Shown here: in pieces, positions 1 to 5,243 of the stretch
Position numbering within the stretch: position 1 is the first letter of the stretch
How the letters are laid out: each line of letters opens with the position of its first letter
Made by a program: the position numbers and the translations under genes
DNA from: Anaerolineales bacterium
Lineage (GTDB): Bacteria; Chloroflexota; Anaerolineae; Anaerolineales; UBA11858
Assembly: GCA_015485245.1 (NCBI GenBank)
Contig: WFTY01000032.1
Span: 1 to 5,472, forward strand
Length of the DNA: 5,472 nt
Direction of reading: 5' to 3'
The notes under the pieces: model-generated
The model's database searches: none
What the model was told of the DNA's origin: nothing
Seen by the model: the letters and a program-made list of their open reading frames with translations, nothing else

Positions 1-666
1 ATCGATATCACCGCCCAGGCACTCTGCATGGATGATGCCATAAGGGAACATCTCGATGTGCATCAACTGGTATTTGCTGTCGTCGAAGACCTCGGCCAGC
101 GGTTTGCCAAACTTCTTCTGGAACACCTTTTCGGCTTCCTTCGCCTGGCGCGGCATCCAGTTGCGGATGATGGTGTTCATCGGATGATCGGCGCTGCCGC
201 AGTCCACGCCGATCCAGCGCAACTTTTTGGCCTTGGCCCACTCGGCAAACTCGCGGTCGGGGCCGGGATGCTTGACCATATAGCGGATTTCGTCCGCGGT
301 ATCATGATCCCAACCAAAATGGTGGTACCCCGTGTGGATGATGAGGATATCGCCCTCCTTGACCTCCACACGCTCCTCCACCATCTGACTGGTGTAGATA
401 TCGTAATCGCCAGCGACATCGCTCAAATCCACGATCACCCCTTCATGGACAAGGAAATCCATATCCAGCTCAGCCATATCCTTGCCCGGCGTGTAAAAGT
501 GGATTTCGCCATCCAGGTGCGTCCCCAGGTGGTTGGAATGGGTCAATAACTGGCCGTTGGCTCCATTAGGCGCCAGGCGCTTGAAATACTTAACCTGCAA
601 GGGCTCATAGGTCGGCCACGGGGGCGTCCCCACCCCCAAAGGAATGGTGAGATCAATCAGCTTCAT
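1..666 (-). CDS. Cyclase-family metal-dependent hydrolase (kynurenine formamidase-like), 3' end missing
   Basis: An open frame of 222 codons runs from ATG at 666 off the left edge without a stop, so the C-terminus is missing. The N-terminus (KLIDLTIPLG) is typical of the cyclase family (Pfam Cyclase, PF04199). The signature HLGTHLDGEIHF at residues 46-57 supplies H46, H50, D52 and H56. GVDCGSADHP lies at 153-162, and H203 and E215 are 12 residues apart near the end. As I recall, this pattern matches the two-metal site of bacterial kynurenine formamidase KynB. Family members hydrolyse amide, lactam or ester bonds in the cytoplasm; the substrate cannot be read from the sequence. About 40 residues between the GVD motif and H203 include a charged, probably helical stretch (RQAKEAEKVFQKK), longer than I remember in KynB. 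The start is fixed by TAAGGAG 7 nt upstream. It follows the Na+-pump beta gene by 39 nt and is probably in the same operon. Family is sure; kynurenine formamidase activity is not claimed. Confidence 0.9.
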   Translation of the reverse strand, partial: MKLIDLTIPLGVGTPPWPTYEPLQVKYFKRLAPNGANGQLLTHSNHLGTHLDGEIHFYTPGKDMAELDMDFLVHEGVIVDLSDVAGDYDIYTSQMVEERVEVKEGDILIIHTGYHHFGWDHDTADEIRYMVKHPGPDREFAEWAKAKKLRWIGVDCGSADHPMNTIIRNWMPRQAKEAEKVFQKKFGKPLAEVFDDSKYQLMHIEMFPYGIIHAECLGGDID

Positions 667-673
667 CTAAACG

Positions 674-680
674 CTCCTTA
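674..680 (-). promoter_or_regulatory. Ribosome binding site of the cyclase-family gene
   Basis: Read on the minus strand, TAAGGAG lies 7 nt before the ATG at 666. This strong Shine-Dalgarno match decides the start codon and shows that the gene is translated independently of the upstream mmdB, whose stop is 39 nt away. Confidence 0.8.
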
Positions 681-705
681 CTCCTGTATCAGGACTACAC
701 AAAAC

Positions 706-1830
706 TCAAAACGCGCCAGAGAGCAGCGCCAACACAACGCCTCCAGCCACCACGCTCCCCAATTGTCCGGCGGTGTTGGCGCCCATGGCGTGCATCAGCA
801 AAAAGTTGCCGCGATCATACTCCTGCCCCACGCGCTGCACAATGCGCGCCGACATGGGAAAGGCACTGATACCCGCGGCGCCGATCAGCGGGTTGAACTT
901 CCTGCCGGAAAGCAGATAAAGCAGCTTGCCAAACAGCACGCCGCCCACCGTGTCCAGCACGAAGGCCAGCAGCCCCATCGCCAGGATCAAGGCCGTCTCC
1001 GGGCGAATAAAGCTCGCTCCGGTCATCGTGCTGCCAATCGTCAACCCGAGGAAGATGGTGGTGACGTTGGCGATCTCGTTCTGCGCCGCTTTGGAGAGGC
1101 GCTCCACAACGCCAGATTCACGCATCAGGTTACCAAACATCAGCGTGGCGATCAACGGCGAAGCCTTTGGAGAGATCAACGAGACGATGATGGTCACTAC
1201 AATGGGAAAAAGCACACGCGCTGTCTTGGAGATCTCCCGTTGCGTATAGGGCATGCGCACGGTGCGCTCCGCGTTGGTGGTCAACAAGCGCATCACCGGC
1301 GGCTGGATGATGGGCACCAACGACATATAGCTATAAGCCGCCACAGCGATCGGCCCCAGCAACTCCGGCGCCAGACGACTGGAGACGTAAATCGCCGTTG
1401 GCCCGTCAATCGCCCCAATAATGCCGATCGAGGCCGCCTCGTTCATATTAAACCCCAGACCGAGCGCCAGCATCAGGGTGCCAAAAATTCCAAACTGTCC
1501 AGCCGCTCCCAACAACGCCATTTTGGGGTTCTCCAGCAGAGGGCCGAAATCGGTCATCGCGCCTATGCCAATGAAAATCAACAAAGGGAACAACTCGGTG
1601 GTGATGCCCGCTTCGTAGAGAATTCCCAGCAGCCCGTGCTGACTGGCATCAGCGATGCCTGTCAGCGGCAAGTTGGTGAGAATGGCACCAAAGCCAATCG
1701 GCAACAGCAAAACCGGCTCATAATCCTTCGCCACAGCCAGGTAGATCAGCACGCCGCCCACCACGATCATGATCGCGCTCTGCCACGTCAGCGATAAGGG
1801 AGCCTGCAACAACAGCCTGACGATATCCAT
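706..1830 (-). CDS. mmdB: Sodium-translocating decarboxylase beta subunit (OadB/MmdB/GcdB family)
   Basis: This 374-residue integral membrane protein carries out decarboxylation of carboxybiotin coupled to Na+ export across the cytoplasmic membrane. The length fits the MmdB/GcdB members; OadB of enterobacteria is somewhat longer. The frame is strongly hydrophobic throughout, with many membrane segments. Family landmarks are GIGAMTDFGPLLENPK (88-103), GAIDGPTAIYVSS (139-151) with the intramembrane Asp142, SYMSLVPIIQPPVMR (167-181), FPMSARIVQ (324-332) and MGANTAGQLGS (349-359) with Asn352 and Ser359. From family knowledge, the Asp in the DGPTA loop and polar residues in the C-terminal Asn/Ser region take part in Na+ and proton passage. 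The ATG at 1830 is preceded by GGGAG at a 6-nt spacing, and this site overlaps the stop codon of the biotin carrier gene 10 nt upstream, suggesting translational coupling. All key residues seen are intact. The family is certain, but the acyl-CoA specificity is set by the alpha subunit, so mmdB is named from context. Confidence 0.95.
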   Translation of the reverse strand: MDIVRLLLQAPLSLTWQSAIMIVVGGVLIYLAVAKDYEPVLLLPIGFGAILTNLPLTGIADASQHGLLGILYEAGITTELFPLLIFIGIGAMTDFGPLLENPKMALLGAAGQFGIFGTLMLALGLGFNMNEAASIGIIGAIDGPTAIYVSSRLAPELLGPIAVAAYSYMSLVPIIQPPVMRLLTTNAERTVRMPYTQREISKTARVLFPIVVTIIVSLISPKASPLIATLMFGNLMRESGVVERLSKAAQNEIANVTTIFLGLTIGSTMTGASFIRPETALILAMGLLAFVLDTVGGVLFGKLLYLLSGRKFNPLIGAAGISAFPMSARIVQRVGQEYDRGNFLLMHAMGANTAGQLGSVVAGGVVLALLSGAF

Positions 1831-1840
1831 AGAATACTCC

Positions 1841-2302
1841 CTACTCGAAGCGCACCAACACGGCGCCGTAATCCACAGCCTGTCCCGGCGCGACCTCTAC
1901 GCTGGCCACACGACCAGCCTGGGGCGAATAAATCTTATTCTTCATCTTCATGGCGTCGAGAACACAAAGTGGATCCCCGGCCTGAACATCCTGTCCAGGG
2001 GCGACCATCACTTCCACGATATCCCCCGGCATGGGGGCAGTGACCACGCCCGTGACCACTTCTGTCACAGAAGATGTGGCCGCAGCGGCGGTCGCCTGAG
2101 GGGTCACCGGGGGCGCAGGCACAGCAGCGTCAACACGCGCCTCTGGGGCAAGCGCAGCGCGCCCGCCACCGGCTTCAAGGTAAACCTGATAGGCGCGCCC
2201 GTTCACGCGGGCGATCACAGGTGAAACATTTAAATCCTCAACTTCTACTTGGAATTCCTGGCCGTCGATTCGCACAAGGATTATGTGGGTGTTGTCAGCC
2301 AT
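1841..2302 (-). CDS. mmdC: Biotin carboxyl carrier protein of the decarboxylase
   Basis: This 153-residue protein is the mobile biotin arm that accepts CO2 from the carboxyltransferase and delivers it to the membrane beta subunit. Residues 1-45 form a small N-terminal domain (ILVRIDGQEFQVEVED) seen in carriers of this class. An Ala/Pro-rich flexible linker follows at about 56-83. The C-terminal biotinyl domain (about 84-153) begins at VTAPMPGDIVEV and contains DAMKMKN, in which Lys119 should be biotinylated. The usual Pro-Met about 26-29 residues before the lysine is present (P90-M91-P92). I chose ATG at 2302, giving MADNTHIILV, because GGAGG lies just upstream and because it gives an 8-nt overlap with the end of the anchor-subunit gene. 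An in-frame ATG at 2320 would add six residues (MHCGGR) that look unlike the family. The linker and AMKM site are unmistakable; the partner enzyme is inferred from the neighbours. Confidence 0.95.
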   Translation of the reverse strand: MADNTHIILVRIDGQEFQVEVEDLNVSPVIARVNGRAYQVYLEAGGGRAALAPEARVDAAVPAPPVTPQATAAAATSSVTEVVTGVVTAPMPGDIVEVMVAPGQDVQAGDPLCVLDAMKMKNKIYSPQAGRVASVEVAPGQAVDYGAVLVRFE

Positions 2303-2597
2303 CCTGCCTCCACAGTGCATTCATGAGCCACCAGCGGCCCTGCGGCGTTTCAAGCACTTTTCCCAACGCTGCCTGCCGACGTTGTTGAGCCTTCAGAAAA
2401 GCCACCGCCGTCGCTGCAGCCACCGCAGCAGCATCGTTTTCCACTTCCCCGCCTTCAGGTTGAGGGGCTTCTTGTGAAGCGCGCGGCGCGAACAGCTCCC
2501 GCAAGGCGATCATCACCAGAATCAAAACCCCCAGCGAGGCAAAGGTGATTAAAATTCCCATCACGCTGATACTTAAACCCTGAGCCAGATTACTCAC
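2295..2597 (-). CDS. mmdD: OadG-type small membrane anchor subunit of the sodium pump decarboxylase
   Basis: This 100-residue protein has one membrane helix (about residues 10-32, GILITFASLGVLILVMIALR), a short Pro/Glu-rich linker (about 40-55), an Ala-rich helix (AAAVAAATAVAFLKAQQRR, 56-74) and a C-terminal GRWWLMNALW. This layout, including an Ala-rich AxVAAAxAVA segment, is that of the OadG/MmdD subunits (OAD_gamma family). These hold the soluble carboxyltransferase to the membrane beta subunit and help assemble the complex. The start is GTG at 2597 with a very strong Shine-Dalgarno. It begins 20 nt after the mmdA stop and overlaps the biotin carrier start by 8 nt. The protein contains no His or Cys, so it cannot bind zinc through histidine as reported for Klebsiella OadG; methylmalonyl-CoA decarboxylase delta subunits may differ here. 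The family is diverse, so the assignment rests on topology, composition and position between mmdA and mmdC. Confidence 0.85.
   Translation of the reverse strand: MSNLAQGLSISVMGILITFASLGVLILVMIALRELFAPRASQEAPQPEGGEVENDAAAVAAATAVAFLKAQQRRQAALGKVLETPQGRWWLMNALWRQDG
2307..2311 (-). promoter_or_regulatory. Ribosome binding site of the biotin carrier gene, inside the preceding gene
   Basis: On the minus strand GGAGG sits 4 nt before the ATG at 2302 and lies within the coding end of the anchor-subunit gene. The spacing is short, but the site supports 2302 over the in-frame ATG at 2320, which has no comparable site. It implies that ribosomes finishing the anchor gene feed directly into this one. Confidence 0.6.
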
Positions 2598-2598
2598 T

Positions 2599-2608
2599 GG
2601 ATCACCTC
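2599..2608 (-). promoter_or_regulatory. Extended Shine-Dalgarno that fixes a GTG start
   Basis: On the minus strand GAGGTGATCC precedes the GTG at 2597 by one base, with the GAGG core 7 nt from the start. It matches ten consecutive bases of the canonical anti-Shine-Dalgarno complement (AAGGAGGTGATCC). This is longer than a typical site and settles the non-ATG start. It may also raise output of the small anchor subunit relative to mmdA. Confidence 0.8.
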
Positions 2609-2617
2609 AGTTTCCTG

Positions 2618-4168
2618 CTAAAGCGGGATATTGCCATGCTTTTTCGGGCGCGTCTGGGCGCGTTTATCTTTGAGCAGCTCCAGGGCGGCGATCAACCGCG
2701 GGCGCGTTTCAGCGGGGATAAGCACATCGTCTACGTGGCCGCTGGCAGCAGCCGTATACGGCTTGGAGAACTTCTCCTTGAACTCGGCGACGAACTGCTG
2801 CCGGGCTTCTGCGGGGTTCTCCACGCCCTTCAAATCTTTAGCATAAAGGATGTTGACCGCGCCGTCCGCGCCCATCACGGCGATCTCCGCCGTCGGCCAG
2901 GCATACACCAGATCAGTGCGGATGTATTTACTGCTCATCACAATATAAGCGCCGCCATAGGCCTTGCGCACGATTACAGCCAGCTTTGGCACGGTGGCTT
3001 CCGAATAAGCATATACGATCTTGGCGCCGTGCCGGATGATGCCGCCGTGCTCCTGCAACACACCAGGCATAAAGCCAGGCGTGTCGATCAGTGAGATCAG
3101 AGGGAGATTGAAGGCATCGCAAAAACGAATGAAGCGGGCGATCTTGTCGGAGGCATCAATATCCAGCACCCCTGCCCGCACCAAAGGCTGATTGGCGATC
3201 ACGCCCACGGGCTGCCCGTGCAAGCGGGCAAAACCCACAATCGCAGTCGTGGCAAAGCGCTCGTGTACGGGCATAAAGCTGCCCAGGTCGAAAATGCGCT
3301 CGATCACCGCGCGCATATCGTAGGCCTCCGATGGATCGGTGGGCACCAGCGTGTTGAGCGCTTCGTCCTGCCGCCAGGGATCGTCCTGAGGCGGGATCGC
3401 GGGCGGAGCTTCGGCGTTGTTGGAAGGCAGGTAACTGAGCAACTGGCGCGTGAGCTGATAGGCGGCGGGTTCATCAGGAGCGACGAAATGCGCCACGCCG
3501 CTCTTTGCGCTGTGCACCGCCGCGCCGCCCAGAGCCTCTATGTCCACTTTTTCGCGCGTCACCGTCTCGATCACTTTAGGGCCGGTGATAAACATCTGGC
3601 TGACGCCCTCGGTCATGACGACAAAATCCGTCAAGCCGGGCGCATAAACCGACCCTCCGGCGCAGGGGCCAGCCATCACGCTGATCTGCGGCACCACGCC
3701 GCTGGCCTGGGTGTTACGCCAGAACAGCTCCGAGTATGCCGCCAGGCTGTAAACGCCCTCCTGGATGCGCGCGCCAACCGAATCCATGATGCCGATGACT
3801 GGCACGCCCGCGTCCAAAGCCAGGTCAAGCACTTTACCAATCTTCTGCCCCTGAACCTCGGAAAACGAGCCGCCCAGCACGGTGAAATCTTGAGCATAAA
3901 CGGCGACCATGCGACCGTCGATTTTGCCAAATCCGACAACCACGCTATCGCCGGGATAGCGCTTTTGATCCATACCAAAATCAACGTGGCGATGCGTCCA
4001 ATAGGCGTCAATTTCCTGAAAGCTCCCCTCGTCCAAAAGCAGATTGATGCGTTCGCGGGCCGTCAACTTCCCTTTGGCGTGCTGCGCTTCGATGCGCTTC
4101 TCACCCCCACCTTGAGCGATGCTCTTGCGCTTTTCTTTCAACTCAGCGATCAGTGCTTGATGATCCAA
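2618..4168 (-). CDS. mmdA: Acyl-CoA carboxyltransferase alpha subunit, probable methylmalonyl-CoA decarboxylase
   Basis: This 516-residue protein has the length and two crotonase-like domains of MmdA/PccB carboxyltransferases. It moves the carboxyl group between an acyl-CoA and biotin; in this cluster it should decarboxylate the acyl-CoA and load the carrier. The N-terminal CoA domain has GKLTARERINLLLDEGSF (33-50), DFTVLGGSFSE (94-104) and the first oxyanion loop MAGPCAGGSVYAPG (165-178). The C-terminal biotin domain has IDTPGFMPG (361-369), RKAYGGAYIVMSSK (401-414) with the second oxyanion loop, and AWPTAEIAVMGADGAVNI (423-440). It ends in KKHGNIPL, like PccB proteins. The start is TTG at 4168, fixed by GGAGGAG upstream. 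Ile409 occupies the position that is Asp422 in Streptomyces PccB, a residue linked to propionyl- versus acetyl-CoA choice. No biotin carboxylase gene is adjacent, and the anchor, carrier and Na+-pump genes follow, so a decarboxylase is favoured over propionyl-CoA carboxylase. The substrate is inferred, not proven. Confidence 0.9.
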   Translation of the reverse strand: MDHQALIAELKEKRKSIAQGGGEKRIEAQHAKGKLTARERINLLLDEGSFQEIDAYWTHRHVDFGMDQKRYPGDSVVVGFGKIDGRMVAVYAQDFTVLGGSFSEVQGQKIGKVLDLALDAGVPVIGIMDSVGARIQEGVYSLAAYSELFWRNTQASGVVPQISVMAGPCAGGSVYAPGLTDFVVMTEGVSQMFITGPKVIETVTREKVDIEALGGAAVHSAKSGVAHFVAPDEPAAYQLTRQLLSYLPSNNAEAPPAIPPQDDPWRQDEALNTLVPTDPSEAYDMRAVIERIFDLGSFMPVHERFATTAIVGFARLHGQPVGVIANQPLVRAGVLDIDASDKIARFIRFCDAFNLPLISLIDTPGFMPGVLQEHGGIIRHGAKIVYAYSEATVPKLAVIVRKAYGGAYIVMSSKYIRTDLVYAWPTAEIAVMGADGAVNILYAKDLKGVENPAEARQQFVAEFKEKFSKPYTAAASGHVDDVLIPAETRPRLIAALELLKDKRAQTRPKKHGNIPL

Positions 4169-4173
4169 AATGG

Positions 4174-4180
4174 CTCCTCC
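4174..4180 (-). promoter_or_regulatory. Shine-Dalgarno of mmdA, supporting the TTG start
   Basis: On the minus strand GGAGGAG lies 5 nt before the TTG at 4168 (7 nt from its GGAGG core). No in-frame ATG occurs nearby at a suitable distance, so TTG is the best start. The same bases, plus the preceding C, can pair with a segment of the upstream hairpin (4228-4235). Confidence 0.8.
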
Positions 4181-4200
4181 GTATCATCGAATGACGCAAA

Positions 4201-4212
4201 CTGAATATTCAG
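4201..4212. repeat. Perfect 12-bp palindrome in the mmdA leader
   Basis: CTGAATATTCAG is its own reverse complement and lies between the GC-rich hairpin and the mmdA ribosome binding site. With no central spacer it would not form a good RNA hairpin, so a dimeric DNA-binding regulator downstream of the promoter is the more natural reading. I recognise no named operator consensus in it. A 12-bp perfect palindrome can occur by chance, so the role is tentative. Confidence 0.4.
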
Positions 4213-4224
4213 CCCGAGATCAAA

Positions 4225-4248
4225 GGGCGGAGAAGTCTCCCTCCGCCC
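4225..4248 (-). promoter_or_regulatory. GC-rich hairpin in the mmdA leader (attenuator-like, or weak terminator of the ABC operon)
   Basis: On the minus strand GGGCGGAG, an 8-nt loop (GGAGACTT) and CTCCGCCC form a perfect 8-bp stem. It is followed by only three T residues (TTTGATC), a poor tract for an intrinsic terminator. It lies about 120 nt after the ABC permease stop, so it could end that transcript. But it is also downstream of the predicted mmdA promoter (4288-4317), which places it inside the mmdA leader, where it could act as an attenuator or a translation-control element. The stem is directly visible; the function is inferred. Confidence 0.55.
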
Positions 4249-4287
4249 CCTGGCCGCTAGCCTGACCTCTCGCCAAAATGCGGTTTC

Positions 4288-4317
4288 ATTTTACGCAGCG
4301 GTGTCTGTATCTGTCAA
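4288..4317 (-). promoter_or_regulatory. Sigma-70-type promoter for the mmdA operon
   Basis: On the minus strand TTGACA (4317-4312, a perfect -35) is separated by 18 nt from TAAAAT (4293-4288, one mismatch to TATAAT). The predicted start of transcription is near 4281, giving a leader of about 110 nt before the mmdA TTG. It is the best promoter match in the intergenic region and lies between the ABC permease stop and mmdA, making the decarboxylase cluster a separate transcription unit. Confidence 0.65.
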
Positions 4318-4345
4318 TCTAACAAATGTCACCATAACGCCACAC

Positions 4346-4359
4346 GATCTGCACAGATC
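4346..4359. repeat. Operator-like dyad upstream of the mmdA promoter
   Basis: GATCTG and CAGATC are perfect inverted 6-bp arms separated by two bases. The 2-nt spacer is too short for an RNA hairpin loop, so this is more likely a protein-binding dyad on DNA. It sits about 35 nt upstream of the -35 element, a position often used by activators, and just 9 nt downstream of the permease stop codon. No known regulator is recognised. Confidence 0.35.
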
Positions 4360-4367
4360 CCCTCCCC

Positions 4368-5243
4368 TTATTCTTTAACATAAGGCAGGCCCAGCGCCTC
4401 GGGCTTGGCCGCCCCCCAGCGAGTGCGAAACCAGCCCGTGGACATAATCACCAACACGATCACAGTAATCACAAAGGGAATGGTACGCCAAATGTAGCGC
4501 GAAAGCACGCCAGGCAGCACCATCTCCGGGTTGAGCGAAAGCTGCCACATCGTACCAAAGAGCAGAGATCCCCCCAGCAAAAACCAGGGATTCCACATCG
4601 AGAAAAAGACCAGAGCCAGGGCAACAAACCCCCACCCCATCAAGAAGTTGTAACTCCACACAGGGTTGTAGTTCAGCGAATACACCGCGCCAGCCAGCCC
4701 CATAAACATCCCTGCAACCACAACGCACAAATAACGAATGCGCGCCACGTTGATGCCCGAAACCTCCGCCACAGAGGGATTCTCGCCCACTGAGCGAATC
4801 GCCAGGCCCAGGCTGGTCTTGTGCAGCACGAACCAGACCAATCCTACGGAGGCGATGCCCACATAGAAAAACGGAGAAAGCCCAAACAGCGTGGGGATGC
4901 GATCCATGCCCAGCGGGCCGGTGTACGGGCTGCCGATGTAGGTCGTCAGACCAAAACCGAGGATCCAGATCCCCATGCCGCTGACGACCTGATCGCCTCC
5001 CAGGGTGATCGAGAAAAATCCGTGCAGCAAACCCAGCAAGCCGCCCACCGCAATGCCCGCCAGAAAACCCAACAGGAAACTGTCGGTGGTTTGGGTGACG
5101 ATAAAGCCTAACGTGGCGCCAAACAACATCGCCCCTTCCACGCCAACGTTCAGAATGCCGGAGCGCTGGCCAATCAGCTCCCCCAGCGCGGCAATCGTAA
5201 AAATGGTCGAAGCGTCCAGGCTTCGTGCGAAGAACTCAAGCAT
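4368..5243 (-). CDS. ABC importer permease, BmpA-type simple sugar/nucleoside family (YufQ-like)
   Basis: This 291-residue membrane protein belongs to the BPD_transp_2 permeases that pair with BmpA-type lipoproteins to import nucleosides or related compounds. The N-terminal signature GELIGQRSGILNVGVEGAML (21-40) is characteristic. A cytoplasmic coupling loop follows at about 142-172 (TSLGLAIRSVGENPSVAEVSGINVARIR), shaped like the EAA-type contact with the ATPase. WGFVALALVFFSMWNPW (204-220) corresponds to the family's conserved GFxAxAxxxxxxWxP segment. The C-terminus PEALGLPY (281-288) is also common in this group. About eight to ten hydrophobic segments can be seen. The ATG at 5243 has GGAGG at a 9-nt spacing and overlaps the stop of the upstream permease by 8 nt, so the two partners of a heterodimeric permease are translated together. 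It is the last gene of the transport operon. The substrate (nucleoside, purine or sugar) cannot be told from the permease alone. Confidence 0.92.
   Translation of the reverse strand: MLEFFARSLDASTIFTIAALGELIGQRSGILNVGVEGAMLFGATLGFIVTQTTDSFLLGFLAGIAVGGLLGLLHGFFSITLGGDQVVSGMGIWILGFGLTTYIGSPYTGPLGMDRIPTLFGLSPFFYVGIASVGLVWFVLHKTSLGLAIRSVGENPSVAEVSGINVARIRYLCVVVAGMFMGLAGAVYSLNYNPVWSYNFLMGWGFVALALVFFSMWNPWFLLGGSLLFGTMWQLSLNPEMVLPGVLSRYIWRTIPFVITVIVLVIMSTGWFRTRWGAAKPEALGLPYVKE

Noticed and set aside
28..549. Plus-strand open frame (173 codons)
   Set aside because: It is antisense to the cyclase-family gene, whose metal-binding motifs show that the minus frame is the coding one.
682..694. Small inverted repeat TCCTG-TAT-CAGGA between mmdB and the cyclase-family gene, considered as a terminator
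   Set aside because: The stem is only 5 bp with a 3-nt loop, and on the minus strand no T-tract follows; it runs straight into the ribosome binding site. It is too weak to break the operon.
763..1797. Long plus-strand open frame (344 codons)
   Set aside because: It lies wholly antisense to mmdB. Its product is His/Gln/Arg-rich with no domain pattern, the expected shadow of a hydrophobic GC-rich membrane gene.
2303..2320. Six-codon N-terminal extension of the biotin carrier from ATG at 2320
   Set aside because: There is no good ribosome binding site for it, and the added MHCGGR does not resemble the family. ATG at 2302 has GGAGG upstream and a typical 8-nt overlap.
3218..4204. Long plus-strand open frame (328 codons)
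   Set aside because: It is antisense to mmdA, has no recognisable motif and a His/Arg/Ala-rich composition. The minus-strand frame is an unmistakable carboxyltransferase.
4181..4223. Possible alternative mmdA promoter downstream of the hairpin (TTGATC as -35)
   Set aside because: No acceptable -10 element occurs at a 16-18 nt spacing (TTTGCG-like bases only). The TTGACA/TAAAAT pair further upstream is far better.
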